This document shows positions 23,519-33,892 of a stretch of 64,000 bases of DNA, piece after piece (position 1 is the stretch's first letter; every line of letters starts with the position of its first letter). The DNA is from an uncultured Clostridium sp. Lineage in GTDB: Bacteria > Bacillota > Clostridia > Lachnospirales > Lachnospiraceae. The position numbers and the translations under genes were made by a program. The DNA lies in NCBI GenBank assembly GCA_947253885.1, contig CAMYAO010000004.1, positions 62,001 to 126,000 on the forward strand, in the 5' to 3' direction. The notes under the pieces were generated by a model. The model did no database searches. It was not told where the DNA came from and saw only the letters and a program-made list of their open reading frames with translations.

Positions 23519-23941
23519 ATGTATCAGATTACAACAGAGGCAGAATTTGATGCTGCACATTTTTTATATGGTTACCATGGGAAATGCAGTAATATCCATG
23601 GACATCGATGGAAGGTAATGATCTCTATCGCAGGTAAGGCTTTGCAGGAAGAGGATCAGCTACGCGGTATGGTAGAGGATTTCGGTAATATCAAGTCGGA
23701 TTTAAAGGCATTATCGGACTATTTGGATCACTCGCTGATTTATGAGATAGGAAGTCTTAAGGATACAACTGTTTCGGCATTGAAGGAAGAGGGATTTCGT
23801 CTGGTAGAAGTATCTTTTCGACCGACTGCAGAAAATTTTGCAAAATATTTTTTTGAAAAAATAAAAGCTTCCGGTTACCCGGTTGTTTTGTCCGAAGTGT
23901 ATGAAACACCGACAAATAAGGCGTCTTATTGCGAGGATTAA
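23519..23941 (+). CDS. queD: 6-carboxytetrahydropterin synthase
   Basis: QueD turns dihydroneopterin triphosphate, the FolE product, into 6-carboxy-tetrahydropterin. The 140-residue protein has the zinc ligands His14, His27 and His29 (in FDAAHF and NIHGHRW) and the catalytic Cys23 in GKCSNIHGH. LDHSL and the Glu in VYETPT complete the active site. It is the first gene behind the preQ1 riboswitch, with AGAGGAA upstream. The Cys spacing separates it from eukaryote-type pyruvoyl-tetrahydropterin synthase. Confidence 0.95.
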   Translation: MYQITTEAEFDAAHFLYGYHGKCSNIHGHRWKVMISIAGKALQEEDQLRGMVEDFGNIKSDLKALSDYLDHSLIYEIGSLKDTTVSALKEEGFRLVEVSFRPTAENFAKYFFEKIKASGYPVVLSEVYETPTNKASYCED

Positions 23942-23943
23942 GT

Positions 23944-24606
23944 ATGTATGATGTGGTAGAGATGTTCACCAGTATAAACGGTGAGGGACAAAAAGCCGGA
24001 GAACTTGCTTTTTTTATTCGGTTAAAAGGTTGTAATTTAAATTGCAGTTATTGTGACACACAATGGGCGAATAAAGCCGATGCGGATTATACAGCAATGA
24101 CAGGAGAACAGATTGTTCATGAAATAAAAAAGGAAGGGATAAAAAATATTACTGTTACAGGAGGAGAACCTCTCGCCAGAAACGGAATGAGAGAATTATT
24201 TGAACTGATTTTAGCGGCGGGAGAATATGTAATTGAGATTGAGACGAACGGAAGTGTAGATGTATCCCCCTATTCCGGATTAGGAGAGAGAATTTGTATT
24301 ACAATGGATTATAAATTGGCGGGTTCCAAAATGGAGCGGTCTATGAATACAGATAATTTTGCCCTATTACGAAAATGGGATACGGTTAAGTTTGTGGTTT
24401 CTGATCAGAAAGATTTGCAAAGATGTTATGAAGTCGTTTCGAAGTATCATCTGGAAGATTCGGTACAGGTATATATCAGTCCGGTGTTCGGACAGATAGA
24501 GCCGGATTCCATAGTGGCATTTATGAAAGAAAAAAAGTGGAACGGAGTTCATTTACAGATACAGATGCATAAGGTGATCTGGGATCCGGAATTGAAAGGT
24601 GTTTAA
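23944..24606 (+). CDS. queE: 7-carboxy-7-deazaguanine synthase (radical SAM)
   Basis: QueE rearranges carboxytetrahydropterin to 7-carboxy-7-deazaguanine through radical SAM chemistry. In this 220-residue protein the cluster motif CNLNCSYC places Cys at 30, 34 and 37, preceded by the substrate-binding [17 protein letters not shown] stretch. TGGEP is the usual SAM-contacting segment. ATG 23944 lies 2 bp after the queD stop, with GAGGATT overlapping the end of queD as its ribosome site. An in-frame TTG at 23929 is a less likely start. Long C-terminal part as in Firmicute members. Confidence 0.95.
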   Translation: MYDVVEMFTSINGEGQKAGELAFFIRLKGCNLNCSYCDTQWANKADADYTAMTGEQIVHEIKKEGIKNITVTGGEPLARNGMRELFELILAAGEYVIEIETNGSVDVSPYSGLGERICITMDYKLAGSKMERSMNTDNFALLRKWDTVKFVVSDQKDLQRCYEVVSKYHLEDSVQVYISPVFGQIEPDSIVAFMKEKKWNGVHLQIQMHKVIWDPELKGV

Positions 24607-24607
24607 A

Positions 24608-25201
24608 ATGGCAATAGATACAAAGGCAATTGAAGAACATATAAGAGGCATATTGATTGCGTTGGGAGATGATCCGGAGCGGGAAGGATTAAAAGATACA
24701 CCGGCACGGGTCGCTCGCATGTATCAGGAAGTATTTGAAGGAATGAAGTATTCGAATCATGAGATTGCAGAACAGTTCAATACTACCTTTGAGGACGATC
24801 TGTCTCTTCAGGCGAATAATGACTTTGTGCTGGTTCGCGATATTGATATTTTCAGCTACTGCGAACATCATATGGCGTTAATGTATGATATGAAAGTAAC
24901 GGTTGCTTATGTTCCGAAGGGAAAAGTGATCGGTCTGAGCAAGATTGCGAGAATTGCGGACATGGTTTCAAAACGATTGCAGCTTCAGGAGAGAATCGGA
25001 TCGGATATAGCGGAGATCATACAGGAAGTGACAGGTTCTGAAGATGTTGCGGTTCTGATAGAAGGTTGCCACAGTTGTATGAGTGCAAGAGGTATAAAAA
25101 AGGCAAATGCTATTACCAACACAAGCACTCTCAGAGGGCGATTTCAGTCAGATACCATGTTGTTGACAAGATTGTACGGAACAGTCGGAAAGTGTGAGTA
25201 G
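24608..25201 (+). CDS. folE: GTP cyclohydrolase I
   Basis: FolE converts GTP to dihydroneopterin triphosphate, the entry step for both folate and queuosine. The 197-residue protein has zinc ligands Cys85 and His88 in YCEHHM and Cys157 in GCHSCM, plus the [11 protein letters not shown] segment. Its place inside the que operon and under the preQ1 riboswitch suggests it feeds deazapurine synthesis. Whether it also serves folate is unknown, as no fol genes are in the window. ATG 24608 follows the queE stop by one base, and its stop abuts the queC start. Confidence 0.95.
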   Translation: MAIDTKAIEEHIRGILIALGDDPEREGLKDTPARVARMYQEVFEGMKYSNHEIAEQFNTTFEDDLSLQANNDFVLVRDIDIFSYCEHHMALMYDMKVTVAYVPKGKVIGLSKIARIADMVSKRLQLQERIGSDIAEIIQEVTGSEDVAVLIEGCHSCMSARGIKKANAITNTSTLRGRFQSDTMLLTRLYGTVGKCE

Positions 25202-25897
25202 ATGAAAGCATTAGTATTATCAAGCGGAGGTGTGGATTCATCCACTCTATTGGGAATGGCAGTTGCAGAATACGGAGCGGATGAGGTGGTAGCACTGTCC
25301 GTTTTTTATGGACAAAAGCATAAAAAAGAGCTGGAAGCATCTGTAAAGGTGGCAGAATATTATGGAGTGGATCATTTGTTTTTGGATCTGACTTCTGTTT
25401 TTTCTTATAGTGATTGTTCTTTGCTGGAGCATTCGAACAGGGATATTCCGCATGGGGCATACGATCAGCAGTTAGAAACAGCAGACGGCAAACCGGTTTC
25501 TACCTATGTGCCGTTTCGAAACGGTCTGTTTCTGGCAAGTGCGGCGAGTATGGCATTGTCCAAAGGGTGTTCGGTATTATATTACGGAGCGCATATGGAT
25601 GATGCGGCAGGAAATGCCTATCCCGATTGCTCGGAGGCGTTTTTAAATGCAATAAATGATGCCGTAAAGCTCGGAAGCGGTGGACAATTGGAGATAAAGG
25701 CACCGTTTATTGATAAAAACAAGGCGGAGATTGTAAAGATAGGTTTGCAGATCGGAGTTCCGTACGAGCTGACCTGGAGTTGTTATGAAGGAAGTGAGTT
25801 ACCTTGTGGAGTTTGTGGGACGTGTATTGACAGGGCAAATGCATTTGCTGCAAATCACGTTGAGGATCCTGCATTGAGAAAGTACGAAAGGGAATAA
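25202..25897 (+). CDS. queC: 7-cyano-7-deazaguanine synthase
   Basis: QueC uses ATP and ammonia to convert carboxydeazaguanine to preQ0. The PP-loop SGGVDS (residues 8-13) binds ATP. Near residues 192-207 the four zinc-binding Cys appear as [16 protein letters not shown], the family pattern. At 231 residues it is full length. It begins directly at the base after the folE stop codon. Confidence 0.96.
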   Translation: MKALVLSSGGVDSSTLLGMAVAEYGADEVVALSVFYGQKHKKELEASVKVAEYYGVDHLFLDLTSVFSYSDCSLLEHSNRDIPHGAYDQQLETADGKPVSTYVPFRNGLFLASAASMALSKGCSVLYYGAHMDDAAGNAYPDCSEAFLNAINDAVKLGSGGQLEIKAPFIDKNKAEIVKIGLQIGVPYELTWSCYEGSELPCGVCGTCIDRANAFAANHVEDPALRKYERE

Positions 25898-25898
25898 T

Positions 25899-26390
25899 AT
25901 GACAGAGAAAAGACAGGCAGACGGATTATCTTTACTGGGAAATCAAAAGGTAGGATATCCAACCGATTATAATCCGGGTGTATTGGAAACATTTGAAAAT
26001 AAGCATCCGGAAAATGATTATTTTGTAAAGTTCAATTGTCCGGAGTTTACAAGTCTTTGTCCGATTACAGGACAACCGGATTTTGCAACGATATATATTT
26101 CATATGTACCGTTTGTCAAAATGGTGGAAAGTAAATCATTAAAGCTGTATTTGTTCAGTTTTCGAAATCACGGTGATTTTCATGAAGATTGCATCAATAT
26201 TATTATGAAGGATCTAATTCGTTTAATGGATCCGAAATATATTGAAGTGTGGGGAAAATTTTTACCAAGGGGAGGAATTAGCATCGATCCATACTGCAAT
26301 TACGGGAAACCGGGGACAAAGTGGGAGCAGGTAGCATTTGAGCGATTGGTAGATCATGACAGATACCCGGAACGGGTAGATAACCGATAA
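25899..26390 (+). CDS. queF: NADPH-dependent 7-cyano-7-deazaguanine reductase
   Basis: QueF reduces the nitrile of preQ0 to the amine preQ1, the last free-base step and the ligand of the upstream riboswitch. The 163-residue form is the short unimodular type. The catalytic Cys54 lies in [11 protein letters not shown] with Asp61, and the QueF motif [15 protein letters not shown] binds NADPH. It starts 1 bp after queC and ends the operon at a strong terminator. No tgt, queA or queG gene is in the window. Confidence 0.96.
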   Translation: MTEKRQADGLSLLGNQKVGYPTDYNPGVLETFENKHPENDYFVKFNCPEFTSLCPITGQPDFATIYISYVPFVKMVESKSLKLYLFSFRNHGDFHEDCINIIMKDLIRLMDPKYIEVWGKFLPRGGISIDPYCNYGKPGTKWEQVAFERLVDHDRYPERVDNR

Positions 26391-26391
26391 G

Positions 26392-26436
26392 AAAAAAGCC
26401 ATTACGGAAAAAGATTCTCTTTCGTAATGGCTTTTT
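26392..26436. terminator. Bidirectional terminator between queF and the DAHP synthase gene
   Basis: AAAAAAGCCATTACG and CGTAATGGCTTTTT form a long stem with A and T runs outside, so it can stop transcripts arriving from either strand. Confidence 0.9.
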
Positions 26437-26442
26437 AGAATA

Positions 26443-27471
26443 TTAAACATGATTGGCTATGTAATCGAGTAATTCTTTTGAATCATCCCAACCGAGACAA
26501 GGGTCTGTAATGGATTTCCCGTATATATGTTCTCCGATCTTTTGGTTTCCGGGTGCTATGTAGCTCTCAATCATCAGTCCTTTTACAAGTGTTCGAATTT
26601 GTAGAGATTCCTGTCTGCTGTGTAAAATTTCCTTTGTAATACGGATTTGCTCCTGATATTGTTTATTGGAGTTGGAATGATTGGTGTCGATGATACAGGC
26701 GGGATTTACCACATCCATTTTATCATACATGGAAATCAGTCGGGTAATGTCCTCATAGTGATAATTCGGAGTGTTTTCTCCACGTTTATTTACAGCACCT
26801 CTCAGGATTACATGTGCATAGGGATTTCCGGTTGTATCCACTTCCCAACCGCGGTGTACAAAATGATGGGGTTTCTGTGCTGCATAGACGGAGTTCAGCA
26901 TAACGGAAAAATCTCCGCTGGTAGGATTCTTCATACCGCTCGCAATACCGAATCCACTGGCTGTGATACGGTGCTGTTGGTCTTCTACAGAACGGGCGCC
27001 GATAGCAACATAGGAAAGGATGTCATCTACATAATCCCAGTTTTCCGGATAGAGCATTTCGTCTGCTGTGGATAATCCGGTTTCCTCCAAAACACGAAGA
27101 TGGAGTTTTCGTACGGCTATCAGTCCTGCGAGCATATCCGGTTTTGCCTCCGGATCCGGCTGAGTGGCAATACCTTTATAACCTTCTCCTGTGGTACGGG
27201 GCTTATTGGTGTAGATTCTCGGTATGATAATCAGTTTATCTTGAAGTTCTTTTTGAATCGGAACAAGGCGATTGACATAATCGCAGACAGAGGTTTCGTT
27301 ATCTGCAGAGCAGGGACCTATTACAACTAAGAATTTGTCCGACTCTCCCGTCAGAACCTTTGCAATTTCAGAATCACGTTGTGATTTGATTTTTTTTAAA
27401 GTATCTGTCAATGGAAACTGTTGTTTAATCTCTTCGGGTGACGGTAGTTGTCTTACATATGTGTAACTCAT
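26443..27471 (-). CDS. 3-deoxy-7-phosphoheptulonate (DAHP) synthase, class I
   Basis: This enzyme joins phosphoenolpyruvate and erythrose-4-phosphate, the first step of aromatic amino acid synthesis. The 342-residue protein is of the AroF/G/H type: VVIGPCSADN, RIYTNKPRTTGEGYKG, EMLYPENW, IGARSVEDQQHR, and a late CIIDTNHSNS that supplies metal ligands. In enteric relatives an N-terminal segment carries the Phe, Tyr or Trp feedback site. Which amino acid inhibits this one cannot be told, so no symbol is given. It starts 2 bp after aroE and ends at a shared terminator. Confidence 0.94.
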   Translation of the reverse strand: MSYTYVRQLPSPEEIKQQFPLTDTLKKIKSQRDSEIAKVLTGESDKFLVVIGPCSADNETSVCDYVNRLVPIQKELQDKLIIIPRIYTNKPRTTGEGYKGIATQPDPEAKPDMLAGLIAVRKLHLRVLEETGLSTADEMLYPENWDYVDDILSYVAIGARSVEDQQHRITASGFGIASGMKNPTSGDFSVMLNSVYAAQKPHHFVHRGWEVDTTGNPYAHVILRGAVNKRGENTPNYHYEDITRLISMYDKMDVVNPACIIDTNHSNSNKQYQEQIRITKEILHSRQESLQIRTLVKGLMIESYIAPGNQKIGEHIYGKSITDPCLGWDDSKELLDYIANHV

Positions 27472-27473
27472 GA

Positions 27474-28343
27474 TTATTCTCCTAAAAAATATTTTTTTCG
27501 AATCAGTTCAATCGGCATCTTTTGACCGGTCCAGCACTCAAAGGAAGCTGCGCCCTGAAACAACAACATATACAGACCGTTGAAGGTACGGCATCCGGCA
27601 CTTCTGGCGAGTTGAAGAAGTCGGGTTTCCATCGGGTTATAGATAATATCACATACAATCAAATCAGATGGAAGATAGGATTGATCCGGAATCAGGCAAC
27701 TATCTGTGTCAGGTGCCATTCCGACACTGGTTGCATTGGTTAATATATAACTTTGGGAAATACTTTGCTTCAATTGTTGGAAATCAGTAATCGGATAGAC
27801 GCAAATACAGCAGTCGGTGTGCTGCCGAATGCGTTCGGCAAATGCTTTTGCTTTGGAAAAATACGGTTCTGTCGGCTGTTCAAAAATATCGATTTCAGTG
27901 ACACCGTCTAAGGCGGCCTGTGCACAGATTGCCGTAGCGGCACCTCCGGCTCCGAGTAAAGTCATTTTTTGTCCGATAATCTGATAGCCGGCATCTTCTG
28001 CAGCTTTCATAAATCCGATTCCGTCTGTAGTATGTCCGATGAAACGACCATTTTGATTAATGACCGTATTGCAGGCGCCGGTTATACGTGATACGGGTGT
28101 CAGTTCGTCCACAAGAGTAGATACAATCGATTTGTATGGCATGGTAATATTAAATCCCAGGATACCGATTGCTTTTAATCCTTTTATCGCATCTTCAATA
28201 TCATCCGGCTTGATGTCAAACGCCAAATAACGATAATCTAAATCCAATTGTTCAAATGCTTCGTTGTGCATGGCGGGAGATATACTGTGTGAAACGGGTC
28301 TCCCGATTAATCCGGTAAGTTTTGTATGTCCTGATATATTCAT
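27474..28343 (-). CDS. aroE: Shikimate dehydrogenase (NADP+)
   Basis: AroE reduces 3-dehydroshikimate to shikimate. The 289-residue protein has the substrate box PVSHSISPAMHNEAF, the catalytic Lys71 in ITMPYKS, the GHTTDGIGF Asp-containing segment and the nucleotide loop GAGGAATA. It is the first gene of a minus-strand pair with DAHP synthase, divergent from aroD-aroK. The ribosome site is weak (AAAGGC about 14 bases before ATG), so translation may be modest or regulated. The catabolic quinate-type role is unlikely given the neighbouring biosynthetic genes. Confidence 0.94.
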   Translation of the reverse strand: MNISGHTKLTGLIGRPVSHSISPAMHNEAFEQLDLDYRYLAFDIKPDDIEDAIKGLKAIGILGFNITMPYKSIVSTLVDELTPVSRITGACNTVINQNGRFIGHTTDGIGFMKAAEDAGYQIIGQKMTLLGAGGAATAICAQAALDGVTEIDIFEQPTEPYFSKAKAFAERIRQHTDCCICVYPITDFQQLKQSISQSYILTNATSVGMAPDTDSCLIPDQSYLPSDLIVCDIIYNPMETRLLQLARSAGCRTFNGLYMLLFQGAASFECWTGQKMPIELIRKKYFLGE

Positions 28344-28423
28344 GATGTTTTTGTTATGCCTTTCATAATATAAATGATATTTATTGGTTCTATATTAGTA
28401 TTGATTGAAAAAAAAGTCAATGA

Positions 28424-28452
28424 TTGCCTATCTCTTTTTCTTATTATATACT
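28424..28452 (+). promoter_or_regulatory. Promoter of aroD-aroK
   Basis: TTGCCT (28424-28429), 17 bp, TATACT (28447-28452), in the 130-bp gap shared with the divergent aroE pair. Confidence 0.6.
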
Positions 28453-28473
28453 AAATTTAACGAGGAGGATATT

Positions 28474-29211
28474 ATGAGCAGTTTATTAGGTGAGGGTATC
28501 CCTTGGATCTGTATTCCTATTATAGGGACGACCGGGGAAGAGATTATTGCCCAGGCGGAAAAAATAGCTAAAACAGAGGCAGAATTGGTCGAATGGCGTT
28601 TAGACTATTTTCAAAGTTTGTCGGATATAGAAGCATTGGTACAATTACTGGATCACTTAAAGGAGATTTTTTTCCGTCAACAGCTGATTGTCACAATACG
28701 TTCCAAAGCACAGGGGGGAGAAGCGGATTTGGAAGAGGCAAAATTGGCAAGGATTTTGGAGATTGCCGCCGGTCATACTGCTGTTTCTTATGTGGATATA
28801 GAGTGGTTTGCATTACAGAAGCCGGAGAGATTGCTTCGCAGGATTCAGCAAAGAGGCGGAAAGGTAATCGGTTCTCATCATGATTTTTCCGGGACACCCG
28901 ATTCGGAGATATTGGGATTGTTCTTAAAAGAAATGTGCAGATCTGATTTGGATATTGTAAAACTTGCCTGTATGCCTAAGTGCCGATCGGATGTGCTGCG
29001 ACTGATGGAGATAACAGAAGAGTTTTCAGAGAGATATCCGGAAAAGCCGTTGGTTACAATGTCTATGGGAGAACTTGGTAAGATATCCAGAATAAGCGGA
29101 CAGTATTTCGGTTCCCGGATTACTTTCGGGTGTCTGGATCAGGCATCTGCTCCGGGTCAGATACCATATGAACTGTTGGACAGCATAATAAGAGGAATAC
29201 AAATAAAATGA
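28474..29211 (+). CDS. aroD: Type I 3-dehydroquinate dehydratase
   Basis: AroD removes water from 3-dehydroquinate to give 3-dehydroshikimate through a Schiff base. The 245-residue protein has the general-base His136 in SHHDFSGTP and the Schiff-base Lys163 in DIVKLACMP. EWRLDYF near residue 37 and the closing TFGCLDQASAPGQIP are also conserved. ATG 28474 is chosen because CGAGGAGGATATT directly precedes it; an in-frame ATG upstream at 28405 has no site. Its end overlaps aroK by 4 bases (ATGA). Confidence 0.95.
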   Translation: MSSLLGEGIPWICIPIIGTTGEEIIAQAEKIAKTEAELVEWRLDYFQSLSDIEALVQLLDHLKEIFFRQQLIVTIRSKAQGGEADLEEAKLARILEIAAGHTAVSYVDIEWFALQKPERLLRRIQQRGGKVIGSHHDFSGTPDSEILGLFLKEMCRSDLDIVKLACMPKCRSDVLRLMEITEEFSERYPEKPLVTMSMGELGKISRISGQYFGSRITFGCLDQASAPGQIPYELLDSIIRGIQIK

Positions 29212-29711
29212 AGCAGCATATATTTTTAATCGGGTTCATGGGAAGCGGAAAAAGTACCGTTGCAAAAAAACTGCAGGAGGTATTGCAGATCCCGTTGATA
29301 GAGATGGATGAAACAATTGAGCAGGAACAGAGAATGCCGATTTCAAGCATTTTTGAGCAACACGGAGAAGCTTTCTTTCGTGATCTGGAAACGGATCTTT
29401 TGAGACGAATCTGTCAGAGTGAGTCTGCAGTAGTAAGTTGCGGAGGAGGAACGGTTATTCGAAAAGAAAACCGTGAATTGATGAAAGCCGGCAGTATCGT
29501 TCTATTGACGGCTGAACCTCAGACGATTTTAAACAGAGTGCGATATAGCCGAAATCGCCCTTTATTAGAGGGAAAGAAAACGGTAGAAGATATTAGAACG
29601 TTGATGGAAGCACGCAAAAGTCTGTATATGAAGGCGGCTGATATTATGGTATCTACTGATGGAAAGACACCTGAACAGCTTACAAATGAAATAAAGGCAT
29701 TGCTGAATTAG
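29208..29711 (+). CDS. aroK: Shikimate kinase
   Basis: AroK phosphorylates shikimate at the 3-hydroxyl with ATP. The 167-residue protein has the P-loop GFMGSGKST (9-17), the shikimate-binding Asp in EMDETIEQ, FRDLE, the CGGGTV loop, and the lid Arg in RNRPLL. It is translationally coupled to aroD. The genes for the next steps (EPSP synthase, chorismate synthase) are not in the window. Confidence 0.95.
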   Translation: MKQHIFLIGFMGSGKSTVAKKLQEVLQIPLIEMDETIEQEQRMPISSIFEQHGEAFFRDLETDLLRRICQSESAVVSCGGGTVIRKENRELMKAGSIVLLTAEPQTILNRVRYSRNRPLLEGKKTVEDIRTLMEARKSLYMKAADIMVSTDGKTPEQLTNEIKALLN

Positions 29712-29767
29712 CGTCAGTATGATAGAATTATAAAGTTTCCAGGCATTGTTAGTTAAAAGTGTCTTTT

Positions 29768-29839
29768 GCAACCGTAGTCTAACGGATAGAACACAGGACT
29801 CCGACTCCTGTAATGTGGGTTCGATTCCCGCCGGTTGCA
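29768..29839 (+). tRNA. tRNA-Arg, anticodon CCG
   Basis: A 72-nt tRNA. Acceptor GCAACCG pairs with CGGTTGC before discriminator A. The anticodon stem CAGGA/TCCTG closes loop CTCCGAC, so the anticodon is CCG (reads CGG). T-arm GTTCGATTC is standard. CCA is not encoded. It lies between aroK and an SH3-domain gene. Confidence 0.95.
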
Positions 29840-29876
29840 TTTCCATTCAGAAAAGTATAGAAAGAAGAGGCTTACG

Positions 29877-31055
29877 ATGAGTGAGGATACTAACAAAAAG
29901 TTAGGAAATGATACAGAGAAGGAGTTTGACGGATTGGAGTTTATTTCTACCGAATCCGTAAAAGACAGAAGAAGACGCCCGAAAAGGGAAGAGGAACAGA
30001 CGATTGTTCCGAAGAGGCGTCATTTGTCTGCTTCAGGAAATAAAAGAAGCAACGTCAAACGACATTTTCATTTTAATAGAATGATGATCATGGGAGTTCT
30101 TGCGATTGCGGTAGTTGTGATTGCAGTCGGAATCAGCACTGCTTCATATAAGAAGCATAAGACACAGGTGGCACGACAGGAAGCACAAAAGGCAGAGGAA
30201 AAGCAAAAACAGAACTTAAAGACAGATGCGGTAGGAGCTTTGATTGTCAACTATTACAATGCTTTGACAAAAGGGGATACTTCTTTGATCTCTTCTTACT
30301 TGAAACCGATTGATGAAGTACAAAAGAGTTATATTTCGAAATTGTCTGAGCACATGGAAGCGATTAAAAATGTTTCTTCAACGGTTACCAGTGCGGACGA
30401 AGCAGATTCTTATTATGTGACAGTTACATCTGATGTAAAATATAAAAATATATCGGATACCTATCCGGAATATGAAACTTTCTATGTAGTAAAAGGTTCT
30501 GACGGAATATACTACATTGATAATGCATATACGGATTTTAATGACAGTTATCAGATTTATAAAACAGATGCATCTAAATTAAAACACTATAAGGCTTATA
30601 AAGAGTCTTCCGAGCAGAAAAAGCTGATAGCATCCATCAGTAAGAAGCAAAGAGAGGTATTGGCTTCTTCCAGGGAAATCTCGGCCATGTACAACGGAAC
30701 GATTCCACAGCAGATCGCATCATGGAAAAAGGAGAATGAGAGTAAGCTTTCTTCTCTGAAGGAAAGTGTCGCTAAAGGAGAGTCTTCCGAAAAAGAAACA
30801 ACAGATAAGACGAGTGAGGATAAGAAGAACGAAAAAGAGGACTCTGTTGGTACAGATACAGCAAAATTAAAAGGAGACATTCATACAGTTTCAGCTACCG
30901 TTTCCATGTATAGCGGAGCGGGAAATTCCAACAGCAAGATAACATCTGTTCCTTCAGGGAGCAAGATCGGTTTGATCCAAAACCTTGGAAACGGATGGGC
31001 AAAGGTTCAATACGGATTCAATATCGGATATATCAGGATTGCTTATATTAACTAA
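29877..31055 (+). CDS. Membrane-anchored protein with C-terminal SH3 domain
   Basis: The 392-residue protein has a charged cytosolic N-terminus (about 1-60, rich in Arg and Lys), one transmembrane helix (about 62-82), and an extracytoplasmic part. This begins with a helical KAEEKQKQ stretch and an NTF2-like or DUF4878-like alpha/beta segment (about 105-215). A Ser/Lys/Glu-rich linker and a bacterial SH3 (SH3b) domain (about 330-392: VSATVSMYSGAGN, then GNGWAKVQY) close it. SH3b domains often bind cell wall peptides. No hydrolase domain is present, so it may scaffold or sense the wall. ATG 29877 follows AAGAAGAGG. It is followed by a strong terminator. Confidence 0.85.
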   Translation: MSEDTNKKLGNDTEKEFDGLEFISTESVKDRRRRPKREEEQTIVPKRRHLSASGNKRSNVKRHFHFNRMMIMGVLAIAVVVIAVGISTASYKKHKTQVARQEAQKAEEKQKQNLKTDAVGALIVNYYNALTKGDTSLISSYLKPIDEVQKSYISKLSEHMEAIKNVSSTVTSADEADSYYVTVTSDVKYKNISDTYPEYETFYVVKGSDGIYYIDNAYTDFNDSYQIYKTDASKLKHYKAYKESSEQKKLIASISKKQREVLASSREISAMYNGTIPQQIASWKKENESKLSSLKESVAKGESSEKETTDKTSEDKKNEKEDSVGTDTAKLKGDIHTVSATVSMYSGAGNSNSKITSVPSGSKIGLIQNLGNGWAKVQYGFNIGYIRIAYIN

Positions 31056-31093
31056 TTCAAAAAAGTCTAGCAGTATTGCTAGACTTTTTTGAA
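31056..31093 (+). terminator. Terminator after the SH3 protein
   Basis: A perfect 17-bp stem (TTCAAAAAAGTCTAGCA and its complement) around loop GTAT, with A and T runs on both sides; could act in both directions. Confidence 0.9.
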
Positions 31094-31109
31094 CAGAAAA
31101 GGAAACAGT

Positions 31110-31847
31110 ATGCGCATTAATAAGTTTTTAAGTGAAGCCGGTGTCTGTTCAAGGAGAGCGGGAGACAGGGCGATTGCACAAGGACGTGTGACAATTAATG
31201 AGAAAATTGCAGTTTTGGGAGATACGGTTGAGAGTACAGATACGGTATGTTTTGACGGAAAGCCGGTGACGAGAGAAGACCCGCCGGTGTTGATTGCTTT
31301 TCATAAACCGGTTGGGATTGTCTGCACTTCCAGCAGTGAGGATCCTGAAAATATAATCGATTTTCTGCATTATCCGGTGCGAATTTATACCGCCGGGCGA
31401 TTGGATAAAGATTCTGAAGGTTTGATTTTGTTGACCAATCAGGGTGATTTAGTCAATAAAATTATGAGAGCGGGGAATTTTCACGAAAAAGAATATATCG
31501 TAAGTGTTAGAAAGCCGATTACAGAAGCTTTTATCAAGGGAATGGCAAATGGGGTATATTTAAAAGAATTGGACGTTACAACCAGACCTTGTAAGGTTGC
31601 AAAATTATCCGATACAAGTTTTCGCATTATTTTAACACAGGGATATAATCGCCAGATTCGCAGAATGTGTAAAGCGTTATCCAATTCTGTTGTAACGCTC
31701 AAAAGAATTCGTATTATGAATATCAGATTGGGAGATCTGAAAGTGGGGGAATATAGGGATTTAACAGCAGAGGAGTGGACGGAGCTTCAGGAGGGACTGA
31801 AGCATTCCTACAGTACACCTGTCAGTGAGCAGAAAAGTGGAGAATAG
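31110..31847 (+). CDS. rluF: 23S rRNA pseudouridine synthase RluF-type
   Basis: The 245-residue enzyme of the RsuA/RluB family converts a uridine in 23S rRNA to pseudouridine. It has an N-terminal S4 RNA-binding domain (RINKFLSEAGVCSRRAGDR) and a catalytic domain with the nucleophile Asp in AGRLDKDSEGLILLTN. The stretches KPVGIVCTS, IMRAGNFHEKEY and GYNRQIRRMC follow the RluF pattern closely, suggesting the E. coli U2604 equivalent as target. ATG 31110 follows AAAAGGAAAC. ligA starts 3 bp after its stop. Confidence 0.92.
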   Translation: MRINKFLSEAGVCSRRAGDRAIAQGRVTINEKIAVLGDTVESTDTVCFDGKPVTREDPPVLIAFHKPVGIVCTSSSEDPENIIDFLHYPVRIYTAGRLDKDSEGLILLTNQGDLVNKIMRAGNFHEKEYIVSVRKPITEAFIKGMANGVYLKELDVTTRPCKVAKLSDTSFRIILTQGYNRQIRRMCKALSNSVVTLKRIRIMNIRLGDLKVGEYRDLTAEEWTELQEGLKHSYSTPVSEQKSGE

Positions 31848-33839
<1,992 letters not shown>

Positions 33840-33845
33840 TCGAAT

Positions 33846-33892
33846 AAAAAACGGGAGGATATCAAAGCAAAAGTGATATCCTCCTGTTTTTT
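33846..33892. terminator. Bidirectional terminator between ligA and the M18 peptidase gene
   Basis: ACGGGAGGATATCA and TGATATCCTCCTGT form a 14-bp stem with one G-U pair, with A run before and T run after. Confidence 0.9.
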
